Shown: positions 16,624 through 23,769 of the stretch, one piece after another | How the letters are laid out: each line of letters starts with the position of its first letter | Numbering within the stretch: position 1 is the stretch's first letter | Assembly: GCA_942491525.1 (NCBI GenBank) | Contig: CALOBW010000019.1 | Span: 34,036-98,035 of the forward strand | Length of the DNA stretch: 64,000 nucleotides | Origin: CAYWBU01 sp942491525 | Lineage (GTDB): Bacteria; Desulfobacterota; Desulfomonilia; UBA1062 | Direction: 5' to 3' | Program-made: the position numbers and the translations under genes | The notes under the pieces: generated by a model | Database searches by the model: none | What the model was told of the DNA's origin: nothing | The model's input: the letters and a program-made list of their open reading frames with translations, nothing else

Positions 16624-18487
16624 TGGCCGGCCTGCCCAGGGGGTAGAATGAGATCGAGATCAAGGCGGTCAGGAAGAATAGAAAGGCCGCCGCCACAAAG
16701 CCCAGGTAGAAGGATGAGTCCAGCCCGCGGGTGATGACCATGAAGACGATGTAGGCGCCGATGGAGTTGGCCACCAGTTCGCCGCTCTTGGTGCCCAGGG
16801 CCTCCATGCCGAAGTAGATGGCTTCGCGGCGGTAGCCGTAGAGCTTCTCGTCCTCGTCGATGATCTCACCTAAGAGCGGGCGGTAGCCTGTCAGCAGGAA
16901 GGCCGCCGGGATACCCATCAGGGCGTAGAGGATGAAGGCCCAGATGACCGGGGTCGGGAAGTTGATCATCAGCGGGGCGATCTGCTCCTGCAGCAGCATG
17001 AGCTTCTCATCGCTCAGCTCATTGAACCAGTCGGGGGTGGCGATCCGGGCCAGGAGACCCTGTTCCTCGGGCGTCAGCTTCGCGTACTGCTGCAGAATCT
17101 CCAGGTCGCGGCGCAGCTCATACTTGGTGTGCTGCTCCAGCAGCGGCAGCAGGCCGCTGAACTGGCTGAAACGCTCCGGCTGACTGACGGCCATGGTTGT
17201 CCAGTCGCTGCTGGAGAAGAGCTCCAGCTGCACGATCTGGGAATCGCTGAGGCGGAAGCTTGAGAAGTCGGCCATGCCGGTGCCGCCGCTCCTGCTTAAG
17301 GCCTCCTTCTCCTCATCCAGGGGCGCATGCCTGAACCTGAGCCACCAGCAGATGTCGCATAACTGCTCCTTCTGTCCACTGAAGGCCAGCAGGTCGCCGC
17401 TGCTGTTGAGCTGGCTGATCAGGCGGTAGTCGGCGATCTTATCTTCAAACTTGCTGATGTTGCTCTGCATGGGGAAGGAGGGTAAACTTTTGGTGAAGAA
17501 CATCAGCGGCATCACGATCAGGGCCATGGCCAGCGCCATCTGGTAGGTGCGCTTGAGGCCGAAGCGGCGCAGCACTTTGGGGGTGATGGGAAAAAAGGCG
17601 GCCGCCGTCAGAATGATCAGGGCGAACATGATGCTGCTCTCGGTTTCGCCCACCTCGAAGAATGAGCGCCCCATGTAGGGGATGCCGAGCATGATGCAGG
17701 AGAAGGTGATGCGCACCGAGGCCATCAGGAAGAGGTAGGGGATGAAGGCGCGGTTCTTGAAGGTCAGCAGCATGGCCTCGCTGAACTTGAAGGGCACCAC
17801 CTCGGCCTCGTCCTGCAGCTCCTCCTTGATGCCCCAGGTGGCGATGTAGAAGCTCAGGGCGCCGGTCACGGCATAGATGATGGCCGCCACCTGGAAGCCG
17901 TTGAGGCTCAGGCCGCCGAGGCTTAATCCCTGTTTGTCAAAGGCCTCGATGATCATGCCGGCCGTGATGGTTGAGACCAGCAGGGCCAGCACCTCAAAGT
18001 AGGACATGTAGACCGAGGAGCGCATGCGCGAGCTCTCGGTGTGGAAGAGCTGGGGGTGCAGCGCCAGGTAGGGGGCCACCACTACTGTGTAGAAGATCCA
18101 GACGCCCACGACGCCCAGGCTGAACCAGGCCGCATTGAGCAGGGAGTGGCCCGGGGTCAGCGGGAACCAGATCATGATGCAGAAGAAGGTCAGCGGCAGG
18201 GTGCCGTAAATTATGAAGGGTTTGCGCCTGCCCATGGGGTGCCTGCACTTGTCGCTCAGATAGGTCACCACCGGATCGGCGATCACGTCCACGATGCGGC
18301 CCAGGTTCCTGATCAGGATGAAGACCCCGATGTGCAGCAGGACCGGGTAGCCCAGGGCCTGGCGCTCCAGCGGCGGATAGTAGTAGTACATCAGCCAGGT
18401 GGTCACGGTGGCGATGACCATGTTGACGCCGTACATGCCCATACTGTACTGGATGGTGCGCCCCAGGCTCGGTTCAGCTCTCTTCAT
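16616..18487 (-). CDS. GPH family sugar:cation symporter with large insertion
   Basis: This is a twelve-helix glycoside-pentoside-hexuronide symporter (MelB/XylP type), identified by RNLGRIVDVIADPVVTYLSDK and the following RHPMGRRKPFIIYG. The length of 623 aa exceeds the usual 450-500. The excess is a soluble, charged segment of about 170 residues (roughly 330-500) between two late transmembrane helices, containing a helical run with FSQFSGLLPLLEQHTKYELR. The ribosome-binding site is AAGGAGG. It should import the operon's glycoside or oligosaccharide without phosphorylating it, which fits the presence of a separate sugar kinase. Confidence 0.85.
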   Translation of the reverse strand: MKRAEPSLGRTIQYSMGMYGVNMVIATVTTWLMYYYYPPLERQALGYPVLLHIGVFILIRNLGRIVDVIADPVVTYLSDKCRHPMGRRKPFIIYGTLPLTFFCIMIWFPLTPGHSLLNAAWFSLGVVGVWIFYTVVVAPYLALHPQLFHTESSRMRSSVYMSYFEVLALLVSTITAGMIIEAFDKQGLSLGGLSLNGFQVAAIIYAVTGALSFYIATWGIKEELQDEAEVVPFKFSEAMLLTFKNRAFIPYLFLMASVRITFSCIMLGIPYMGRSFFEVGETESSIMFALIILTAAAFFPITPKVLRRFGLKRTYQMALAMALIVMPLMFFTKSLPSFPMQSNISKFEDKIADYRLISQLNSSGDLLAFSGQKEQLCDICWWLRFRHAPLDEEKEALSRSGGTGMADFSSFRLSDSQIVQLELFSSSDWTTMAVSQPERFSQFSGLLPLLEQHTKYELRRDLEILQQYAKLTPEEQGLLARIATPDWFNELSDEKLMLLQEQIAPLMINFPTPVIWAFILYALMGIPAAFLLTGYRPLLGEIIDEDEKLYGYRREAIYFGMEALGTKSGELVANSIGAYIVFMVITRGLDSSFYLGFVAAAFLFFLTALISISFYPLGRPANE

Positions 18488-18498
18488 GATAAACCTCC

Positions 18499-19260
18499 TT
18501 AATAGTCAACAGCTTCGGGAAAGGCGTGCAGCATGTAGGTCGGATTGAGCACCTTGAAGCCTTCGCCGAATTCAAAATCATGTCTGGCGGCCAGTTTCTG
18601 TGATCTGAGCTGGTCATAGAGTTTCAGGCCGGCGAGCATCTCATCAGTGAACTGCGACCTGTGCGCGGCAATGGCTCTGAACTTGCGCTCGCGCTGTTGG
18701 CTGACGTCGATGATCGTATTGGGCTTGGCCGTGAAGCTGAAGGCCGCCCCCGTGATCTCATAGGGTTCAAAATCCTCATCTGCCGGTGTCTTGATGAAGG
18801 GAAAGTTGAAGAGCAGCAGGGCCTCGCTGGTTGCCAGACCGCACTTGACATGGTCCTGGTGGGCCTCATAGGGCAGCCAGGGGTCGACGGTCATGATGAA
18901 GTCCGGCCTGAGCCTACGGATGTGCTCAATGATCCGGTTGCGCACCGCATGCAGGGACCAGTCGCCGGCGTCGGGTGCATTCAGCCAGTAGTAGTCATTG
19001 ATGCCCAGAATTTTGCCGGCCGCCATCTGCTCCGCCTGGCGCTGCTTCTCGCGCCGCTGGCTGTCTTGAAGGGCGCTGTCCATGAAGCCGGCCGTATCGT
19101 CGGTCACGGTCAGGTAGCTGATCGCGGTGCCGTTGTCCGCCAGTCTGGCCAGGGTGCCGCCGGCGCTGATATCCATGTCGTCGGGGTGGGGCTGGACGCA
19201 GAGCAGGCGTCTGGCCTGGTTGAGATCGGGTTTGGGCAGCAGCTCTTCTATGGTCATCAT
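18499..19260 (-). CDS. PIG-L/LmbE family deacetylase
   Basis: This is a zinc-dependent N-deacetylase of 253 aa. The motif LLCVQPHPDDMDISAGGT (from about residue 20) is the canonical PHPDD site with the following GG. A second conserved part is IMTVDPWLPYEAHQDHVKCG with the His-x2-His pair. It overlaps the GH4 gene by four bases (ATGA). In chitobiose use by enterobacteria, deacetylation precedes GH4 cleavage; the same order is plausible here. Confidence 0.88.
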   Translation of the reverse strand: MMTIEELLPKPDLNQARRLLCVQPHPDDMDISAGGTLARLADNGTAISYLTVTDDTAGFMDSALQDSQRREKQRQAEQMAAGKILGINDYYWLNAPDAGDWSLHAVRNRIIEHIRRLRPDFIMTVDPWLPYEAHQDHVKCGLATSEALLLFNFPFIKTPADEDFEPYEITGAAFSFTAKPNTIIDVSQQRERKFRAIAAHRSQFTDEMLAGLKLYDQLRSQKLAARHDFEFGEGFKVLNPTYMLHAFPEAVDY

Positions 19261-20519
19261 GCCTCCATTCGGGTCTGGAAGTTGAAGTTGTTGGCCTGTT
19301 TGAGCTCACACCAGAGGTTGTTGAGATCCTGCTCCTGGGGGCCCAGGGGGTGCACCAGCATGGCCTGTTTGATCAGATTCTCATCCGCCCCCAGATAGCC
19401 CTCGATGGTCAGACGCTCAAAACTCTTGATGGTGGTGATCAGCCCCCTGGTGGCGCTGTGGGCCCGGCCCATGGCTATGGTCTCGGGTCCCGCATTTGTG
19501 ATTCTGACCGGGATCTCCATGACGAAGTCATGCGGCAGGTCGCTGATGGCGCCCATGTTGCGCGTGTTGATGATCCTGACCTGCCGGTCATCGCTGATCA
19601 GGCTCTGGATCAGTTCGCCGGCCACCCTCGAGTACATGAAGCCGCCGCGCTGGGAGAGCGCCGGCGGGATGGTTTGGCGGCCATCTTCGCGGTAGAGGCG
19701 CAGCAGGTCGGCTTCGATTGTGCGGATAATTTCGCCGCGGGTGCCGGTATCCCGGCTCTCCTCGAGGGCGTGGTCCAGCATGCGCCGGCTGTTGTAGTAG
19801 TAGCGCAGATAGGGGTTGGGCAGCAGGCCCATGCTCAGGATGAAGTCCTGATCGTAGTCCAGGTCCGGGATGTTCTGCATGTTGAGCCTGATCTGATCCA
19901 GCAGTTCAAGCGTGCGGTCGCTGCCGTCAACCGTGACCCCGTCGACCCAGCTGAGGTGGTTGAGGCCGTAGTAGCGTAGGAAGATGTCGTCACTCTTGAA
20001 GATTTTTGAGGCCTGCAGCCTGAACTCCACCGGGCAGTTGCAGAGCCCGATGCAGCGTTCATAGTCCAGATAGTTGATGATGAACTCGCTCAGGAGACCG
20101 GCCGGGTTGGTGAAGTTGATGATCCAGGCGCTGTTGGAGTGGCGGCGGATGAGTTCAACATAGTCCCGGATGATGGGCATGGCGCGCAGGGCACAGGCCA
20201 TGCCGCCCATGCCGGTGGTCTCCTGGCCGATCAGCTCGTATCTCAGCGGAATCTTCTCATCTTGGATGCGCCCCTCAAGGCCGCCGGGCCTGAACTGGTG
20301 CAGCACAAAGTCGGCCCCCTCAATGGCTTCAACTGGATCGGTGGTGGCCGTCAGCCTGGTTGGACTCTTGAGCCGTTTCAGGATGCGCCCGCAGAAGCTG
20401 CTCAGGATCTCGAGCCTGCCCTCATCGATGTCCAGCAGCGCAATCTCATCCACGGGCATCAGGCCCTCGATCAGCTCCGGGGTGTAGGTGCTGCCGGCAC
20501 CGATAATTGTAATCTTCAT
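19257..20519 (-). CDS. Glycoside hydrolase family 4 (6-phospho-glycosidase)
   Basis: This is an NAD- and metal-dependent glycosidase of 420 aa. The N-terminal Rossmann segment is KITIIGAGSTYTPELIEGL. Metal-binding Cys and His occur in CIGLCNCPVEF and YYGLNHLSW, matching the conserved CN..P and GLNH positions of GH4. GH4 enzymes oxidise the sugar at C3, eliminate the aglycone and reduce back; most act on 6-phosphorylated glycosides. It overlaps the upstream kinase gene and the downstream PIG-L gene by four bases each. This fits kinase, deacetylase and glycosidase acting in series. Confidence 0.92.
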   Translation of the reverse strand: MKITIIGAGSTYTPELIEGLMPVDEIALLDIDEGRLEILSSFCGRILKRLKSPTRLTATTDPVEAIEGADFVLHQFRPGGLEGRIQDEKIPLRYELIGQETTGMGGMACALRAMPIIRDYVELIRRHSNSAWIINFTNPAGLLSEFIINYLDYERCIGLCNCPVEFRLQASKIFKSDDIFLRYYGLNHLSWVDGVTVDGSDRTLELLDQIRLNMQNIPDLDYDQDFILSMGLLPNPYLRYYYNSRRMLDHALEESRDTGTRGEIIRTIEADLLRLYREDGRQTIPPALSQRGGFMYSRVAGELIQSLISDDRQVRIINTRNMGAISDLPHDFVMEIPVRITNAGPETIAMGRAHSATRGLITTIKSFERLTIEGYLGADENLIKQAMLVHPLGPQEQDLNNLWCELKQANNFNFQTRMEA

Positions 20520-21487
20520 GTCACCTTCTGCAGATATGAGTTGATCAGCCGGGTGCTGAACTTCTCAGTCAGGCTGATGTCGCTCTGTTCATAGGCGAAG
20601 AAGAGCGCCCCCAGGGCCGGATCCCACTCGGGGATGATGATCTCCAGGTCGTAGCGGTGGTGCAGGGCGTTTTGAAGCATCTGCATCAGCGGTTCATAAC
20701 GCTGCTTGAAGACCGAACCCTCCAGCACCAGTTTGAAGTGGCCCTCCTCGGCAAAGAGCGAGGTGTAGAACTCATGCACGATGTCCAGCACCTCCTGGGC
20801 CAGGCTCCAGGTGATCTCGAGGGCCTTGCCGTCGCCCAGGCGCGCACACTCGAAGAGGGCCTGGATGATGGTGTTGAGGGTGGCCGGGGTCATCTCCTCA
20901 TTGGTGATATCCTCGACCTGTTTTAAGCCGAGGGCCTCGGGGATGCGCCGCCCCAGCAGGCTGGGGTAGCCGCGGCCGTCTTCGGAACGCACCGCCGCGC
21001 TGCAGGCGTAGCCGGCGATCAGTTCGGCGCCCAGGTTGTCGCCGGTCAGGGGCGAGAGCCCGCCGATGCGCTTGAAGCAGCCCTTGGAGTTGCAGGCAAA
21101 GTTGGTGTTGCCGGTGCCGCAGGTGATGACCATGCCGTGGCCGTCGATGGTGCCGCTCTTGAGCGCGATCAGGCCGTCATTTTCAAAGTCAAACTTGGTC
21201 CGGGGGGTCAGGCTCTTGTAGAGGGCGTAGAGCTGGCGGAAGTCATCTTCGGTGTCGGCCCCGGCCGCGCCGTAGTAGATCGACTTGATGGCGTCGGTGC
21301 TGATCTTCTCGTTGCTGCAGACCTGGCTGATGCCCTTGCTGATGATCCTGCCGGCCAGTTCCAGGCCGTAGATCTCATGACTGGCGCTCTGATCCTGGTG
21401 GATCTGGCGCACATTGCCCTGTTTGTCGGCCAGTACAAAGGCGGTCTTGGTGCCGCCGATATCAACTCCGAGGTAGTAGTCTGGCAT
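20516..21487 (-). CDS. BadF/BadG-type sugar kinase (N-acetylglucosamine kinase-like)
   Basis: This is an ASKHA-fold ATPase of 323 aa. The phosphate-1 motif YYLGVDIGGTKTAFVLAD is N-terminal, and MVITCGTGNTNFACNSKG is the phosphate-2 region. It belongs to the BadF/BadG/BcrA/BcrD family but lacks the CAAGTGR cluster-binding motif of the activases at 44649-46180, so it is the N-acetylglucosamine-kinase-like branch. It would phosphorylate the imported sugar for GH4. The ribosome-binding site is AAAGGAGC. Confidence 0.82.
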   Translation of the reverse strand: MPDYYLGVDIGGTKTAFVLADKQGNVRQIHQDQSASHEIYGLELAGRIISKGISQVCSNEKISTDAIKSIYYGAAGADTEDDFRQLYALYKSLTPRTKFDFENDGLIALKSGTIDGHGMVITCGTGNTNFACNSKGCFKRIGGLSPLTGDNLGAELIAGYACSAAVRSEDGRGYPSLLGRRIPEALGLKQVEDITNEEMTPATLNTIIQALFECARLGDGKALEITWSLAQEVLDIVHEFYTSLFAEEGHFKLVLEGSVFKQRYEPLMQMLQNALHHRYDLEIIIPEWDPALGALFFAYEQSDISLTEKFSTRLINSYLQKVT

Positions 21488-21498
21488 AGCTGCTCCTT

Positions 21499-22488
21499 TC
21501 AGATTTCAACGGCCTCTTTGCTGGCGGCGGATTGGTAGGCGGCATCGAGGATCTGCATCACGACCTGACCCTCCTGCACGCCCGGGCTGGGGGTCTTCTG
21601 CTCCCGCAGGCACTCGATGAAGTGGGCCATCTGGGCATCGTAGATGCTCTGGTCGCAGTGCTCCTGGCGCTGCTCGATGTGGGGGATGAACTCGCCGTTG
21701 GCCGGTCCCAGGGCCAGCTTGAGCTTGGTGGGGAAGAGGCTGGCGTAGCCCTTGGTGCCGTAGATGCGGGTGGCGGCCTCGGGCCCGTCCATGTGGGGCT
21801 GCCACCAGCCGCTCTCGATCAGCGAGGTGGCGCCGTTGTTCCAGCTGATCATGACTATGCCGGTGTCGTCCACATCGTAAGAGCCCATGTAGGTGCCGAT
21901 CTGGGCATAGACCCGGGTCGGCATGGGGTCGCCCATGATGTAGCGCACCGTGTCGATGGCGTGTACGCCCATGTCGGCCAGGGCCCCGCCGCCGGCCAGC
22001 TCGCGTTTGGTGAACCAGCCCTCGGGCCCCCAGTTGACATGGATGCCGAAGCCCTTGGTCTTGGTGATGCGCCCCAGCTGGCCCGAGTGCACCAGCTGGC
22101 GGATGTAGTTGACCTCGACATCGAAGCGCCACATGTGGCCCACCATCAGGATGCCGGGCAGCTCCAGCAGCTCGCGGCCCTCAGCTGAGTTCATGGCCAG
22201 GGGCTTCTCCTGGAAGACGGCCTTGCCCTTGTTCATGAAGGCCTTGGTGTAGGGGGCGTGGAACTTGTTGGGGATGCCCATGACCACCGCATCGATGTCG
22301 TTGCGTTCCACCAGGGCCAGCGGCTCGCTTGAGGCCTCCCTGATGCCGTGGCGTCTGGCAAAGGCGTCGGCTTTTTCCTGCCTGGCCGAGGCCACCGCCA
22401 CAATCTCGACCCCGGGCAATTTTTGAAGCGCCCGGGCGTGGTAGTCGTTGATGAAGCCGGACCCGATCAGGGCGATGCGCTCAGCCAT
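21499..22488 (-). CDS. Gfo/Idh/MocA family oxidoreductase
   Basis: This is an NAD(P)-dependent sugar or cyclitol dehydrogenase of 329 aa. The Rossmann motif ALIGSGFINDYHARAL is N-terminal, and the family signature EKPLAM lies near residue 95. The catalytic region contains GALADMGVHAIDTVRYI, the common D-x-x-x-H pair. I chose the ATG at 22488, preceded by GGAGAG, over a TTG five codons earlier. It overlaps the aminotransferase gene by 8 bp. Paired with a DegT aminotransferase, it could oxidise a sugar carbon to a ketone that is then aminated, or the reverse. Confidence 0.88.
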   Translation of the reverse strand: MAERIALIGSGFINDYHARALQKLPGVEIVAVASARQEKADAFARRHGIREASSEPLALVERNDIDAVVMGIPNKFHAPYTKAFMNKGKAVFQEKPLAMNSAEGRELLELPGILMVGHMWRFDVEVNYIRQLVHSGQLGRITKTKGFGIHVNWGPEGWFTKRELAGGGALADMGVHAIDTVRYIMGDPMPTRVYAQIGTYMGSYDVDDTGIVMISWNNGATSLIESGWWQPHMDGPEAATRIYGTKGYASLFPTKLKLALGPANGEFIPHIEQRQEHCDQSIYDAQMAHFIECLREQKTPSPGVQEGQVVMQILDAAYQSAASKEAVEI

Positions 22489-23758
22489 CTTGCAGCTCTC
22501 CAATGTTATCCCTGATCTTTAAAATGGCAGCTGCTATCAGATCCGCGTCCCGGCGGCCGCCCATCAGGATGCTGTGGTGGAAGACCACCGCCTCATCGCG
22601 GTAGACCTTTTCGCAGACCGGCAGGCTGAAGCGGCGCGGGTCGATGGCGGCCCAGTGCTCGTCGCTGATGCGGTAGCGCCTCTTGGTCAGCGGCCGGTAG
22701 AGCGAGCAGTCATTCAGCGGCGTATAGCAGGACTCCACCACGCAGCCCAGCTCGCCCATCAGGGCCGCTCTGAACCTTTCCGCCGGCAAGTTATCGAAGG
22801 CCTTTTGATCGTAGCTGAAGGCAAAGTTGAAGTAGGCCTGACGCGTGGTGCGCCCGTCGCGCGCAATCGGCCTGATGCCCTCGATCTCGGCCAGCCGGGA
22901 GTTGAGGTAGGTCGCGTTTAGATCGCGCAGGCTGGTCTGATCGGGCAGCCGCTTGAGCCCCTCCAGCAGGATCGCGGCCTGGAAGTCGCTGATGCGGTAG
23001 TTGCCCGACTGGATCAGGTCTCCCTCATCGGCATACTGGCCGCTGCCCTTGTCAAAGTCGGCGGCGCCCTCGGGCCGGCGCCCGCAGTTCCTTAGCGCAT
23101 CCAGCCTGACCCAGAGCTTGGGGTCGTCGGTAACCAGGGCTCCGCCTTCGCCGGCGGTCATGACCTTGGAGAGCTGCATGCTGAAGCTGCCGATGTGGCC
23201 GATGCTGCCCACCTTGCACCCGCGCCACTCGGAACCGTGCTGGTGGGCGCAGTCCTCGATCACCTTGAGGTCGTGGCGTTCGGCAATCTGCATGATGGCG
23301 TCCATGTCGGCGATCGCGCCGTAGAGATGGACCGGAATGATCGCCTTGGTGCGCGGGGTGATGGCATTCTCGATGGCCGTCGGATCGATGCACCAGGAGT
23401 TGGGGTCGATATCAACCAGGATCGGCACGGCATTGACGTCCAGCACGGCTGCGGCCGTGGCCTGCCAGGTGCAGCCGGGCACGATCACCTCGTCGCCGTA
23501 GCCGATGTCAAGGGCCTCCAGGGCCAGCTGCAGGGTGATGGTGCCGTTGGCTGCGGCCAGGGCGAAGCGTGTGCCGCAGAAGTGGGCCCAGCGGTCGATG
23601 AAGGCCCTCTCCTTGGGCCCGTTGTAGGACCAGATGCCGCTCTCCAGCACCTCGTTGAGGGCCGCTTTCTCGGCCTCATCCCAGATGGGCCACTTGGGCC
23701 AGGGGTTATCAAGCACGTTGCGCAGGGGGCTGCCGCCGTTGATTGCAAGTTCAGGCAT
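22481..23758 (-). CDS. DegT/DnrJ/EryC1/StrS sugar aminotransferase
   Basis: This is a PLP-dependent aminotransferase of 425 aa acting on keto sugars. The PLP lysine is Lys198 in SMQLSKVMTAGEGG, and the phosphate-binding region is AAANGTITLQLAL. VIEDCAHQHGSEW carries the conserved cofactor-stacking Asp. It lies directly downstream of the ceramidase-like gene (11-bp gap) with ribosome-binding site GAGGAGG. DegT proteins are usually biosynthetic; one inside a glycoside catabolic operon is unusual. It may run in the deaminating direction on an amino sugar. Confidence 0.9.
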   Translation of the reverse strand: MPELAINGGSPLRNVLDNPWPKWPIWDEAEKAALNEVLESGIWSYNGPKERAFIDRWAHFCGTRFALAAANGTITLQLALEALDIGYGDEVIVPGCTWQATAAAVLDVNAVPILVDIDPNSWCIDPTAIENAITPRTKAIIPVHLYGAIADMDAIMQIAERHDLKVIEDCAHQHGSEWRGCKVGSIGHIGSFSMQLSKVMTAGEGGALVTDDPKLWVRLDALRNCGRRPEGAADFDKGSGQYADEGDLIQSGNYRISDFQAAILLEGLKRLPDQTSLRDLNATYLNSRLAEIEGIRPIARDGRTTRQAYFNFAFSYDQKAFDNLPAERFRAALMGELGCVVESCYTPLNDCSLYRPLTKRRYRISDEHWAAIDPRRFSLPVCEKVYRDEAVVFHHSILMGGRRDADLIAAAILKIRDNIGELQDG

Positions 23759-23769
23759 AATCTCCTCCT

